The translations under genes and the position numbers were made by a program. From NCBI GenBank assembly GCA_036924855.1, contig JBAGRP010000001.1, positions 2,232,001 to 2,296,000 on the forward strand: a DNA stretch of 64,000 nucleotides. Reading direction: 5' to 3'. Numbering within the stretch: the first letter of the stretch is position 1; each line of letters begins with the position of its first letter. Under the pieces are notes generated by a model that saw only the letters and a list, made by a program, of their open reading frames with translations, was not told the origin of the DNA and ran no database searches. Of the stretch, positions 24,639 to 34,777 are shown piece by piece. This stretch comes from Nitrobacteraceae bacterium AZCC 2146 (lineage in GTDB: Bacteria > Pseudomonadota > Alphaproteobacteria > Rhizobiales > Xanthobacteraceae).

Positions 24639-26207
24639 TCAGAGAAACTTAACCAGGCTCATCTGGTAAAGATCCGACGTCGTCTTGTAGGAGGCCTGCA
24701 ATGCGGTCTGCAGCGCCAGGATCTTGGTCGCGACCTCGTCGTTGTTGATGCCCTCGATGGAATCCAGCATCGTCTGGGCCATCGCCTTGGTCTGGGTCTG
24801 CCGGTCGGTGGTCGATTTGATCGACGACTGGGCGCCGGCGAAGTCGGCCTGGATGTCCTGGATGGTCTGGGTGCCCGGGATGGTCGCGAGGTTCTGGGCC
24901 ACGCGCTGGTTCAGCGCGGCAATCTGCGCATTGGCGTAGGGATCGGTTGCCGACGTCGTCACCGCCGCGAACACCGCTACCGTCTGCAGCTGCGAGCGAA
25001 GCGCCTGCTCGTCGGCACGGGCGCCATACTGCACGGTGATCGATGTGTCGATCTGCGACACCGCCGAACCGCGCGCGGGGCCGTTTGCCGCGGTGTCCTG
25101 CTCGCCGTTGTACCAGATCACCGTATTCGCCGACGTGCCCGCCACCAGCGTGGTGGCCGAACCAAGCGGCGTGGTGCCAACGCGCAGCGGCGGCTGGTCG
25201 AAGAAGTTGTCGCCGGCTTCGACCGCCGACGCCGCGACCATCGGACCGTTGGCGAGATCCTTGAGCGAACTGGTCAGCGCGGTGTTGAGGTTGGCGGCTG
25301 TCGCGGTCGTGTCCGCGCCGATCAGAAAGCTGTTGACCGCCAGAGGCGTCTTGTCCGACGCCGTCATCACGATGTCTTCGCTGGTGCCGTCCGGCATCGT
25401 GAAGGTGAACTTGACCTGATCGCCGACGGCAGGAAGGGTCGTGCCGAGATCGACCGACATCGATTTCTGCACCGGCGTTGCCGGCAGCGCCGGCGGAACG
25501 GTCGCCGGCAGATCCACCGGCTGCGTCACCGTCGCACCGGCGATGCTCGTCGAAACGCCGGTCAGCTTGATGCCGAACGGCTGCGCCTGCAGCGGCGGCG
25601 CCGGCGTCGCGTCCTCCTCGGTGATGGCGACTGACGTGGTGGGCGTTCCGATAGCGCTGCCGACGCGGCCATTCTGGTTGACACCGAGATCGGCGGTCTT
25701 GCGCTCGGCAATCACCTGCTTCAGCCCCGCCACCAGTGCACCGCGGCCGTTCATGATCTCGTCAGCCGCGGCAACAGGCGGCGTATCGGTCGCACGACCT
25801 GAAAACAGATAGCGATCACCCGACTTGGCGTTGAGCATGTCGACCGAGTCGAAGAAGCCGAGCGACGCGGTCTTCTGGCCGGCCGTCTGTCCGGTATTGT
25901 CGAGCGTGCTGCCGGCACTGACTGCCGCACCCTTCACGTCCGATCCGATCGCCACCAGGCGCTGCAGCGACAGGTTGGCGACGCCGATGCGCGTGTTGAG
26001 GTTCACCGCGGTGTCGGCATAGGCCGAGATGCCGCTGAGCTGCGAGCGCAATGCAATGGCGAGGCTGGTACCGCTGCCCTGCCCCGCATAGGTGTTGGAG
26101 ATCTTGCCGCTCGACAGTTGCTGCGTCAGCGTATCGAGCTGATTGCGCAGGTCGAGAATGCCGGATCCGATATACGATGTACGTCCGCTAACGCCGCTGA
26201 TTGTCAT
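24639..26207 (-). CDS. flgL: Hook-filament junction protein FlgL (HAP3)
   Basis: 522 residues, longer than the usual 300-350. It opens with a FlgL-type N-terminus (SYIGSGILDLRNQLDTLTQQ, LSSGKISNTYAGQGSGTSLA) and ends with a flagellin-like C-terminus (LALQTALQASYKTTSDLYQM, SLVKFL). The extra length is a central insertion (about 190-400), as in the two flagellins. FlgL joins the hook cap region to the filament. It lies 7 bp after flgK and is last in the flgE-flgK-flgL operon. Confidence 0.88.
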   Translation of the reverse strand: MTISGVSGRTSYIGSGILDLRNQLDTLTQQLSSGKISNTYAGQGSGTSLAIALRSQLSGISAYADTAVNLNTRIGVANLSLQRLVAIGSDVKGAAVSAGSTLDNTGQTAGQKTASLGFFDSVDMLNAKSGDRYLFSGRATDTPPVAAADEIMNGRGALVAGLKQVIAERKTADLGVNQNGRVGSAIGTPTTSVAITEEDATPAPPLQAQPFGIKLTGVSTSIAGATVTQPVDLPATVPPALPATPVQKSMSVDLGTTLPAVGDQVKFTFTMPDGTSEDIVMTASDKTPLAVNSFLIGADTTATAANLNTALTSSLKDLANGPMVAASAVEAGDNFFDQPPLRVGTTPLGSATTLVAGTSANTVIWYNGEQDTAANGPARGSAVSQIDTSITVQYGARADEQALRSQLQTVAVFAAVTTSATDPYANAQIAALNQRVAQNLATIPGTQTIQDIQADFAGAQSSIKSTTDRQTQTKAMAQTMLDSIEGINNDEVATKILALQTALQASYKTTSDLYQMSLVKFL

Positions 26208-26214
26208 GACTGCC

Positions 26215-28092
26215 TCAGAATGCCTGCATCAGGGTTTTGTACATGTCGTTGACCGTCGACATCACACGGGCGTTGGCCGAATAGGCGTTTTGCAACGACA
26301 GCAGGTGTGCCATCTCGTCGTCGATGTTGACGCCCGACGTCGTTGACATTTTTTGCTGCAGCGTGTTGAGCACGACGCCCTGGCCATCGGCGAGCTGCTT
26401 CGCGGAATCGGCGTTGGCGCCCTGCTGACTTGTGAACTGCCGCATGTAGCTCAGCAGCGTGCCCTTGAACGGCGCGCTGGCGCTGCCGACGCCCGACTGC
26501 GGCGAATAGGTGAAGGTTGCGTTGTTCAGCTGGTTCAGGATGAAATCGGAACGCGTCGTGTCCCCGGCTGCCGTCGAAGCGCTGTAGGTCACGAGCTTCG
26601 AAGGATCGGAAATCAGTCCGGCGTTCACGGTGAGCCGTCCGGCGAGGCCGGTGAGCTGCGAACCGCTGGCGCTGACTGCACCGGTATAGGCAGAGCCATT
26701 GTCGGTAAACAGCGAGAGCTCGGCGCTGCCGCTGGTCAGCGACGTCGGCAGTGCCGTCGTCGTCACCGACGCTGCCGTGAACGTGGTCATGGTGGGATTG
26801 TTTTGAATGCTCAGTGCGGAGAGAGACGCGCCGGAAAATTGCAGATTTCCGTTCAGCGCCGTATTGAGCTGCGCGATAACGGAGGCGGGGCTGCCCGAGA
26901 AATCGATGCCGTATACCTGATCGTTCGGATCGGCCGTTGCACTGTTCGACAGTGGCAGCACGCTGGGATCGTCGACGCGCATGATCGAGATCTGATGCTG
27001 GACATTGCTGGCATCCGTATAGGTGAGATGCATGACATTGCCGGATTGCATCGCGGAAACATCGAGAGTAGCCGCCTGCACGCCAGGCGTCGTCTGTGCC
27101 ACCGTACCCGTCGTCGTCTTGTCGGACAGCGCGCTCGAGACGGAAGCCGCGAACTGGTCGAGCTGGTTCTGCGCCTCGACCAGCGTCTTGTCGCGCAGCT
27201 CGGTATAGGCGGCGATCTTGCCCGACTTGATCGCGCCGCTGGCCGTCAGGTCGATCGATCCGCCATTGGCAAACGAGACAGTGACCGAACCGAGGGCGCT
27301 CTTCGACGCGTTGGAATCCCACACCGTGTTCGGCGTCACCGTTCCCTGCGCATTGAACGACAGCGTGGCAGCTTCGTTACCCACAAGCTGTACGCCGGAA
27401 CCGGTGAAAACGGTAATCTGGTTGGCGCCGTTGGTCGTGACGCGGATGTCCATCAGCTCGGACAGCTGCGTGACGTACTGGTCGCGCTGGTCGAGCAATG
27501 CTGCGGTGGACGAATCGGTCGATGTGCCGCCGTTCGGGTTGGCCGCCAGCTGATTATTGATCGTCGCGATCCGCTGCATCAGACCGTTGGCAGTGTTGAC
27601 GGAGTCGTTGATGCCGTTCTCGGCGGCGCCGCGCAGCGTCTGGATGCCCTGCGTCATCGAATTGAGTTGCTGCGCCAGCACCGACGCCGCATTGACCACG
27701 CCGATCCGCGCCGACTGGCTGTCAGCGCTGGTGGATAGCGCCTGCACCGCCGTGGTCAGGCTGTTGAACGCATCTTCGAGCGTGCCGACCGAACCCGGAT
27801 CGCCGTAAAGGCTCTGCACCTGCTGCAGGAAGCTTGATTTCAACGACGCATAGCCGGCGCCGGAAGTTTCCGTGCGCAGCTGCGCCTGGATGTATTGATC
27901 GAGTTCGCGGTTGACGCCGACGACCGCGACATTGGTGCCGTAGGAGCCGGAGTTGGTGGTGACCTGGTCGATCGACTTTCTGACGTAGCCAGGCGTTTCC
28001 GCGTTGGCTACGTTCGACGAGACCAGCGCCATCGCGGCCTGGTTGGCGCGCAGGCCGGACATCGCAATGGAGAGTGCGTCGTTGAGACTCAT
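26215..28092 (-). CDS. flgK: Hook-associated protein FlgK (HAP1)
   Basis: 625 residues. The N-terminus SLNDALSIAMSGLRANQAAM followed by LVSSNVANAETPGYVRKSID is the FlgK signature. The C-terminus reads LQQKMSTTSGVNIDDEMAHL followed by QNAYSANARVMSTVNDMYKT. FlgK is the first hook-filament junction protein and is chaperoned by FlgN, a candidate for which is encoded at 16970. It is preceded by flgE (47-bp gap) and followed by flgL (7 bp). Confidence 0.94.
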   Translation of the reverse strand: MSLNDALSIAMSGLRANQAAMALVSSNVANAETPGYVRKSIDQVTTNSGSYGTNVAVVGVNRELDQYIQAQLRTETSGAGYASLKSSFLQQVQSLYGDPGSVGTLEDAFNSLTTAVQALSTSADSQSARIGVVNAASVLAQQLNSMTQGIQTLRGAAENGINDSVNTANGLMQRIATINNQLAANPNGGTSTDSSTAALLDQRDQYVTQLSELMDIRVTTNGANQITVFTGSGVQLVGNEAATLSFNAQGTVTPNTVWDSNASKSALGSVTVSFANGGSIDLTASGAIKSGKIAAYTELRDKTLVEAQNQLDQFAASVSSALSDKTTTGTVAQTTPGVQAATLDVSAMQSGNVMHLTYTDASNVQHQISIMRVDDPSVLPLSNSATADPNDQVYGIDFSGSPASVIAQLNTALNGNLQFSGASLSALSIQNNPTMTTFTAASVTTTALPTSLTSGSAELSLFTDNGSAYTGAVSASGSQLTGLAGRLTVNAGLISDPSKLVTYSASTAAGDTTRSDFILNQLNNATFTYSPQSGVGSASAPFKGTLLSYMRQFTSQQGANADSAKQLADGQGVVLNTLQQKMSTTSGVNIDDEMAHLLSLQNAYSANARVMSTVNDMYKTLMQAF

Positions 28093-28139
28093 GACAAACT
28101 ACCGCTCTCGAAGACCACCGCGGGCAAATGCCGCGCGGA

Positions 28140-29987
28140 TTATCGCATCACGTTCAGCAGATCCTGCACCATCGTATTCGCCGTCGTGATCACCTTGGTG
28201 TTGGCCGAATAGGCCTGCTGGGTGACGATCAGCTTGGTGAATTCGTTGGCGATGTCGGTGTTCGACGATTCCAGCGAAGCACCGGAGATGCTGCCGCCCT
28301 TGCCGAACAGCGCCGCGCCGGATTCGTTGGTGACTTCGAACGCGCCGCCATCGATGCGCTTCAGGAAGTCTGCACCGTTGAAGGTCGCGACGCTGACTTC
28401 TGCGAGATCGATATTGCGGCCGTTGGAATAGCTGCCGACGACGCGGCCTTCATTGCTGACCGAAACGCTCTTCAGCTGGCCGGCGGCGAAGCCGTCCTGC
28501 TGCAGCTGGTTGACCTGGGCATTGCCGTTGGTGTCGGCGAACTGGGTGAGGCCGCCGGTGCCGAATGCCATGGTGACGTTGCCGAGACTGACGCCGCTCA
28601 CGGTCAGGCCGCTCAGGGTGATCTGACCGATCACCGGCTGCATCTGGCCATTCGATCCGAACTTGAAATCAGTGCCGACATTTTGCCAGGCGACCGCGGA
28701 GCCGGTGGCTGACGGATTGGTCTGATAGAACAGATTCCAGGTATCTGTCCCTCCCTGCGTGGCCGAAGCGACTTTCGCCCAGCGGAACTGCAAACTCACC
28801 GGCGCGCCGTTGCCGTCATAGGCGGTGGCGGCACCGCCGCTGATGGATTCGTCGAGGAAGGTCTGGTTGTCGCTGCCGATCACCACGCCGGTACCTGCCG
28901 TGCCGCCGCCGGTGCGCAGCGCCGTTACCGTGCCGGAGAAGCCAAGCGAACCGAATGCGCTCGCGTTCGAGGAAACGAGCGAGATATCGTTGGTAACGCC
29001 GCTGTTCAGCGTGATCGCGCCAGTCGCCGATATGCTCGAAGCTGGCGTAGCGCCGGTGAGGCCATCGATCGTCGAGAGCAGGCTGCCCACCGTTGAGCCC
29101 GCGGCCGAGAGGTCGATAAAGGTCGTGCCGGCGACCGGCGCGGGCGCCGCGCCGCCGTTGTAAAACGAGATCGTCTTGGTGGTCGTAACGCCCGCATTGG
29201 TGAGCGTGAGAGTCATCGTATCGCCGGCCACGAAGCCGGCCGGCAGCGAGTCGGTTCCTGACGCGCTCAGCAGATTGGTGGCCGCGGTGATGGCGACGGC
29301 CGGGGTCTGGAAATTGGTCCGCGCATTGCCGGTGACGGCGGTGTTGCCGAACGCCGTCGCCGGGGTTCCCAGCGGGCGCGGATTGGACACGAAGTCGGCC
29401 GACCGCAGCAATTCCGATCCGGGCACGGCGGTATTGTGCTTGGTAGTCAGCGGATAGCTGGCGAGATTGGCGCGATAGTCAATCTTGGTGGTCGCCTGCG
29501 AGGGCAGGAAATCGTTCTGGAAGCGCATGATCTGCGGCACGCTGCCGGCCGGATTGCCGGTGGTCGGATCGATCTTGACGCCCTCCAGAAAGTAACCGGC
29601 GCCGTTGACGAGGTAGCCGTTCTTGTCGAGCGAGAAGTCGCCGCGGCGGGTGTAGCGATCGACGCCGTCGAACACCGGCGTGCTGTCGGAGACGCTGGCG
29701 GGTTTTTGCACGGCGAAAAAACCGTCGCCGTTGATCGCCATGTAGGTCGATACCGCGGCCGACTGCACCGAGCCTGCGATGGTGTTGGTGCTGCGCGATC
29801 CCGCCGTGACGCTGCCGGCCAGCTGCGAGTTGTTGCCGGTTTGGGGAATGAGATCCATGAAGCTGGTATCGATCCGCTTGAAGGCGGTCGTCTGCGAGTT
29901 CGCGATGTTGCCGGAAATGTTTTCCAGGGCGTAGGAATTCGCCTGCAGGCCTGCGACGGACGTGGTGAGAGCGCCGAAAATACCCAT
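28140..29987 (-). CDS. flgE: Flagellar hook protein FlgE
   Basis: 615 residues starting at MGIFGALTTSVAGLQANSYA; the longer frame to 30101 is rejected because MGIFGAL is the family start. The rod/hook motif LENISGNIANSQTTAFKRID, NGDGFFAVQKPASVSDSTPV and the C-terminal ANEFTKLIVTQQAYSANTKV are present. Enterobacterial FlgE is about 400 residues, so the central domains are enlarged, as in the filament proteins. It is the first gene of flgE-flgK-flgL and has the best sigma-54 promoter of the window 75 bp upstream. Confidence 0.95.
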   Translation of the reverse strand: MGIFGALTTSVAGLQANSYALENISGNIANSQTTAFKRIDTSFMDLIPQTGNNSQLAGSVTAGSRSTNTIAGSVQSAAVSTYMAINGDGFFAVQKPASVSDSTPVFDGVDRYTRRGDFSLDKNGYLVNGAGYFLEGVKIDPTTGNPAGSVPQIMRFQNDFLPSQATTKIDYRANLASYPLTTKHNTAVPGSELLRSADFVSNPRPLGTPATAFGNTAVTGNARTNFQTPAVAITAATNLLSASGTDSLPAGFVAGDTMTLTLTNAGVTTTKTISFYNGGAAPAPVAGTTFIDLSAAGSTVGSLLSTIDGLTGATPASSISATGAITLNSGVTNDISLVSSNASAFGSLGFSGTVTALRTGGGTAGTGVVIGSDNQTFLDESISGGAATAYDGNGAPVSLQFRWAKVASATQGGTDTWNLFYQTNPSATGSAVAWQNVGTDFKFGSNGQMQPVIGQITLSGLTVSGVSLGNVTMAFGTGGLTQFADTNGNAQVNQLQQDGFAAGQLKSVSVSNEGRVVGSYSNGRNIDLAEVSVATFNGADFLKRIDGGAFEVTNESGAALFGKGGSISGASLESSNTDIANEFTKLIVTQQAYSANTKVITTANTMVQDLLNVMR

Positions 29988-30062
29988 TACATCGTCTCCA
30001 ACTTCGATCCGGGCGGCCTGCCGGTGTTTGCCAAAATCACGGCCGCTGTCGGAGGAGATGTC

Positions 30063-30078
30063 GCAAGCCCCGTGCCAA
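30063..30078 (-). promoter_or_regulatory. Sigma-54 (-24/-12) promoter of flgEKL
   Basis: On the minus strand TTGGCACGGGGCTTGC matches the RpoN consensus in both halves, with GG (30076-30075) and GC (30064-30063) at the required spacing. The flgE start is 75 bp downstream. Confidence 0.85.
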
Positions 30079-30158
30079 GAGAAATAGATTTGATATTTCA
30101 ATGATCTAAAGAAAAAACCCGATCCAAAGACCGGGGCACAATTGCCTAGCAGGGTAAT

Positions 30159-30168
30159 AATTGCCGGG
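30159..30168. promoter_or_regulatory. FlbD-like half-site upstream of flgE
   Basis: AATTGCCGGG (CCCGGCAATT on the minus strand) lies about 85 bp upstream of the -24 element of flgE, matching the position of CCGGCAAAA upstream of flgF and flgI. Confidence 0.4.
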
Positions 30169-30193
30169 ACAGCACGTCCGCGAGGTGCCGGAG

Positions 30194-31087
30194 TCAGCCC
30201 TTCCGGGCCACCTGGAAATGATCAATGAAGGCCCGCAAACCGGCCGATGGCAGGCGCTGGCGTGGGTAGTACAGACAGACTCCCGGGAATGGCGGCGTCC
30301 AATCATTCAGGACCTGCGTGAGGCGCCCCGCCGCAAGATCGTCGGCCGCCGATCGCTGGCTGACATAGGCGACGCCGGCGCCCGCTTTTGCCGCGAGCAG
30401 CGTTAGATCAGGGCTTCCCAGCATCAGGCGGCCCGGCGGATTGATCTGAATCTCCTCGCCGTTTCGCTCAAACTCCCAGTACCGGACCGCGCCGCTCGGC
30501 ATTCGCGCATGCAGGCACGCGTGGCTGAACAGATCGGCCGGCGCGCGCGGCACGCCGCGGGCCGCGAAATAACCGGGCGTACCGACCACGATGCGCGCCT
30601 CCTCGATCCCCAGCGACAGCGAGATCATGTCCTGGGGCACCGCCTCGGCGTGGCGCAGGCCGGCATCAAAGCCGCCGGCGACGATGTCAACCATCCGGCC
30701 CTCGCTGATCATATCCACCCGCATGTCGGGATAGGCCGCCATGAAGCTGAGCACGATCGGCAACACCCGCTCGGCGGCGGCCTCCGAGGCGTTCAACCGC
30801 AACAGCCCGGCGGGCGTATCGCGAAACCGGTTCACAGCCTCGACGGCGTCGGCGATGTCCCGCAGCGCCGGCCGCACCCGGTCCAGAAAGCCCTCGCCGG
30901 CTTCGGTCAGCGAAACGCTCCGGGTGGTGCGGTTGAACAGCCGCACGCCGAGCTGCCGCTCAATGCTGGCCACGGCATGGCTCAGCGACGACGGCGAAAC
31001 GCCGAGTTCAGCCGCGGCGGCGCGAAAGCTGCGATGCGCCGCCACCGCGATCAAGGCGTTCAACTCGTTCAGGGCGAGACCAGCCAT
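30194..31087 (-). CDS. LysR-family transcriptional regulator
   Basis: 297 residues, the standard length. An N-terminal winged helix-turn-helix ([60 protein letters not shown]) is followed by a substrate-binding domain. It diverges from the SDR gene at 31179 across 91 bp, the usual arrangement for a LysR regulator and its target. The co-inducer is unknown. It closes the flagellar region on this side and is separated from flgE by about 200 bp containing the flgE promoter. Confidence 0.9.
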   Translation of the reverse strand: MAGLALNELNALIAVAAHRSFRAAAAELGVSPSSLSHAVASIERQLGVRLFNRTTRSVSLTEAGEGFLDRVRPALRDIADAVEAVNRFRDTPAGLLRLNASEAAAERVLPIVLSFMAAYPDMRVDMISEGRMVDIVAGGFDAGLRHAEAVPQDMISLSLGIEEARIVVGTPGYFAARGVPRAPADLFSHACLHARMPSGAVRYWEFERNGEEIQINPPGRLMLGSPDLTLLAAKAGAGVAYVSQRSAADDLAAGRLTQVLNDWTPPFPGVCLYYPRQRLPSAGLRAFIDHFQVARKG

Positions 31088-31178
31088 TGTGCAAAACCAT
31101 TCATGACTATGTGCAGCTTTGAACCAATTATCGCATCAATCCGGCGTCATTACATCAGCGGTTCAACAGGAGTGCCCC

Positions 31179-32015
31179 ATGACCCGCACCGTTCTCATCA
31201 CCGGCTGTTCCACCGGATTCGGCGAAGCCACCGTCAAATTGTTCGCCGCCCGCGGCTGGAACGTGGTCGCCACCATGCGCAAGCCCGGGGCTGGCGCGGC
31301 TCTCGCAACCCTTGGCAATGTGCTGGTGGTCAGGCTCGACGTGCAGGACCAGACCAGCATCGATGCCGCGATCGCCGCGGGCATCGCCCGCTTCGGCCGC
31401 ATCGATGCGCTGGTCAACAATGCCGGCTTCGGTCTGTTCGGCGTGTTCGAAGCGACTGCCCGCGACAAAATTCAGGAGCAGTTCGATGTCAACGTGTTCG
31501 GTGTGATGGATGTGACCCGCGCGCTGCTGCCGCACTTCCGCGGCAACAAGTCCGGCATCATCGTCAACATCAGCTCAGGTGGCGGTGTCTACGCACTGCC
31601 AATGACTTCGCTCTACAACGCCTCGAAATTCGCGCTGGAAGGCTTCTCGGAGTCGTTGGCCTACGAACTAGCCGGTCTGGGCATAAGTGTGAAGATCGTC
31701 GAGCCAGGCGGCGTCGTAAGCACCAATTTCGTCCGGCGCAGCGGAGAAGAAGCCGGCAAAGCCGAGCCTTTGTCCGACTACACTCCGTTCGTCACTGCGA
31801 TCCACGCGGCCTTCGAGGGCTTGCGCGCCTCGCGTGCCGGTGCCACGAGCGAAGACGTCGCCGAGGCGATCTTCACCGCGGCGACCGATGGCACTGATCA
31901 GTTGCGCTATGTCGCCACCGAGAACATCAAGCCGTGGGTCGCTGCCCGACGCGAAACCTCGGAAGCCGAGTACATGGCCTTCATGCGCGCGCGGGTCGCG
32001 CCGAAGCTGGACTAA
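31179..32015 (+). CDS. Short-chain dehydrogenase/reductase
   Basis: 278 residues from MTRTVLITGCSTGFGEATVK; the frame extends 60 bp upstream, but the ATG at 31179 follows a CAGGAG ribosome binding site. It has the Rossmann motif TGCSTGFG, the NNAG motif (ALVNNAGFGLFG), a catalytic Ser in NISSGGGVY, and YNASK with the Tyr and Lys. It is a classical SDR using NAD(P)H; the substrate is unknown. It is probably controlled by the divergent LysR gene. Confidence 0.92.
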   Translation: MTRTVLITGCSTGFGEATVKLFAARGWNVVATMRKPGAGAALATLGNVLVVRLDVQDQTSIDAAIAAGIARFGRIDALVNNAGFGLFGVFEATARDKIQEQFDVNVFGVMDVTRALLPHFRGNKSGIIVNISSGGGVYALPMTSLYNASKFALEGFSESLAYELAGLGISVKIVEPGGVVSTNFVRRSGEEAGKAEPLSDYTPFVTAIHAAFEGLRASRAGATSEDVAEAIFTAATDGTDQLRYVATENIKPWVAARRETSEAEYMAFMRARVAPKLD

Positions 32016-32034
32016 GTCTGCGTGACGTCGTCGG

Positions 32035-32538
<504 letters not shown>

Positions 32539-32654
32539 AATAATGGTCTCCTTGCGAGGCAAAAGCAGGCGGCTTCAGACCAAATACGGGCGGACGGGGC
32601 GGAAGTTACACAGTTGCGAGAGTATTTTTCTCACTTTCCTGCGAGAAGCCTGCC

Positions 32655-34064
32655 TCAACCGCCGGAGCTCTCGCCGCCAGTTGACCGCCATGGCGGCCTT
32701 GGCCCGCGCGTCCCCGCCTGGCGGTTGGCTTCCGCCAGCCTGATCTCGCGGACCTGCTCCCGCGCCTTGGCGCCTTCGCGATATCTCGCCAGCGCACCCG
32801 CAACCGCCGAACTCTGCCGGTCCCAGAGGCTGATGGCATGGCCGGCGATGCGGCCGGTGCGGCCACCGGCCCAGACCAGTTCGAACGGCGAGAACAGCCG
32901 CCAGCGTTCGTCGCCGTCCAGCATGCCGGTGGCGATCAATTGCCCGGCCATGGCCGTGGTGTTGAGGCCCTGCCGGCCGAAGCCGCTGGCGACCCAAAGG
33001 CCGGGGCGGATCTGGCCGACCTGCGGCATGCCGTGCACGGTCTGTCCGACTGCGCCGCCGAATGTCTCTGATATGGCGACCTTGCCGAGCGTCGGGAAGA
33101 CGGTGCGAATGCGCCGCGCGATGGCGCCGGCGTAACGCTGCGGCCGCGCCGCCCAGGTGGTCTCCGGGCTCGACCACATCAGCCGATCGCCCTCGACGAC
33201 GCGGAAATGGTCGATGCCGTCGGTGTCGGTCACCGAGCCCTGGAATGTCATCGCCTCGGCCAGCCGTTCGCCGAGCGGCTCCGTCACCGCCGCGTAGCGC
33301 CACACCGGCAGCAGGGTTTGCGACAGCCGCAGCGCGGGCGCACCGAGGTGAATGTTGCCGGCCAGCACGATATGCGACGCCCGCAGTCCCGCCGACGGCG
33401 TCACGATGCGCTTGCGGATGCCGGCGGCATCGAAGCTGACCGCCGGGGTATCCTCGAAAATCCGCACCCCCGCCTGCCTTGCCAACGCCGCGAGGCCATG
33501 AAGATATTTGCGACCGTCGATCTGGAACGCCCTGGGATAATAGACGCCGTGGAAGTAACGCCTGGTCTTGAGCACGTCGCGGACGCGGTCGATCTGCCAG
33601 CCTTCGACCTCGGTATCGAAATCCTCGCCGAGCATCTGCAGCCGGGCGATCAGCCGGTCGCCGACATCGACGTTGGAGACTTCCAGCGCGCCTTCGCTAA
33701 GCGCGATGCCAGGCATCCGCTCTTCGGTGGCGTTGGCCCGCACATACTCGGCGCCCTGCTGCGACAGCGCCCACAACTCGCGGGCGTCTTCCAGCCCGAC
33801 CCGCGCGATCAGGTCGTCGAGCGGCAGCCCAAAACCCGGCGTCACCGCGCCGATCTGGTTGCCGGACGCATTCCAGCCGACATGGCGACCTTCCAGCACC
33901 GCGACGCTGGCGCCCCGCTTGGCAGCTTCCAGCGCGATGGTCAGCCCGGCCAATCCCGCCCCGACCACGCAGACATCGGCATCGAAACTGGAGGTCAGCC
34001 GCGAACGCTCTGGCAGGGCCACGGGGTCAGGCCCGTCTGTCGCGGTTGTGGGAGCTGCGGTCAT
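32655..34064 (-). CDS. FAD-dependent oxidoreductase (DAO family)
   Basis: 469 residues. The N-terminal FAD motif CVVGAGLAGLTIALEAAKRG starts near residue 31 and is followed by VAVLEGRHVGWNASGNQIGA, the GWxxSGRN-like pattern of gamma-glutamylputrescine oxidase/PuuB relatives. C-terminal VASGFGRQGLNTTAMAGQL closes the FAD site. Members oxidise secondary or primary amines or amino acids. No polyamine genes are adjacent, so the substrate is unresolved. The last 40 residues are Arg/Gly-rich and unusual. Confidence 0.82.
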   Translation of the reverse strand: MTAAPTTATDGPDPVALPERSRLTSSFDADVCVVGAGLAGLTIALEAAKRGASVAVLEGRHVGWNASGNQIGAVTPGFGLPLDDLIARVGLEDARELWALSQQGAEYVRANATEERMPGIALSEGALEVSNVDVGDRLIARLQMLGEDFDTEVEGWQIDRVRDVLKTRRYFHGVYYPRAFQIDGRKYLHGLAALARQAGVRIFEDTPAVSFDAAGIRKRIVTPSAGLRASHIVLAGNIHLGAPALRLSQTLLPVWRYAAVTEPLGERLAEAMTFQGSVTDTDGIDHFRVVEGDRLMWSSPETTWAARPQRYAGAIARRIRTVFPTLGKVAISETFGGAVGQTVHGMPQVGQIRPGLWVASGFGRQGLNTTAMAGQLIATGMLDGDERWRLFSPFELVWAGGRTGRIAGHAISLWDRQSSAVAGALARYREGAKAREQVREIRLAEANRQAGTRGPRPPWRSTGGESSGG

Positions 34065-34184
34065 GGCGTTTTCTTACGGACCCGGTCGCCGCTTGTCACC
34101 TTGTCCTCACCTTCCATCTCCATTAATCCGCAGATCTGACCGGCGTAGCTGCGCCGCCTGCTCTTCCCTCCAATTGAGATCGCC

Positions 34185-34724
34185 ATGCGCCGTCTGCTGC
34201 TGCTGCGTCACGCCAAGACCGAGAATCACGCGCCCAGCGGCAAGGATATCGACCGCCGGCTCGACCAGCGCGGCCGGAACGACGCCGCCACCATGGGCGC
34301 CTGGCTGAACCGGCATCCGCCGCTGCCCGATCTGGTCTGCGTCTCCACCGCCGTCCGGGCCAGGCAGACCTGGGACCTCGTCGCCGACGAAATGGGCAAG
34401 GCAAAACCGCACCCGCTGGTGGCGCATCTCGAGGAGTTGTATGGCGCCGGCCCCGGCGAACTGCTGTCGGTGATCCGCGCCGCCGCCGGCGAGGATCCGC
34501 GGCGGCTGATGATCGTCGGCCACAATCCCGGCCTGCACGAACTCGCGCTCGGCCTGATCGGCGGCGGCGACGCCGAGGGCCGGAAGGCCATCGCCGGCAA
34601 CCTGCCTACCGGCAGCATCGTCGCGATCGACTTTGCCACCAAGGACTGGAACGACGTCGCCTTCCGCGGCGGCAAGCTGGTGCAGTTCGTCAGCCCGAAA
34701 CTGCTGAAGAGCGCCCACGAATAG
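34185..34724 (+). CDS. SixA-like histidine phosphatase
   Basis: 179 residues. The catalytic RHG-type motif is LLLLRHAKTENHAPSGKDID (His about residue 8), followed by RLDQRGRNDAATMGAWLNRH, the SixA/phosphohistidine phosphatase pattern, and the second histidine in IVGHNPGLHELALGLIG. SixA in E. coli dephosphorylates phosphohistidine proteins. A cytoplasmic phosphatase is likely; the target is unknown. It lies 120 bp from the divergent FAD oxidoreductase gene. Confidence 0.88.
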   Translation: MRRLLLLRHAKTENHAPSGKDIDRRLDQRGRNDAATMGAWLNRHPPLPDLVCVSTAVRARQTWDLVADEMGKAKPHPLVAHLEELYGAGPGELLSVIRAAAGEDPRRLMIVGHNPGLHELALGLIGGGDAEGRKAIAGNLPTGSIVAIDFATKDWNDVAFRGGKLVQFVSPKLLKSAHE

Positions 34725-34777
34725 ACGCCACCGCATCTCCGCCAAACGTGCTACACTCCGGCACAAGGGAGGCGCAG

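Noticed and set aside
29988..30101. 38-residue extension of FlgE
   Set aside because: The extension covers the sigma-54 promoter; FlgE proteins begin at MGIFGAL.
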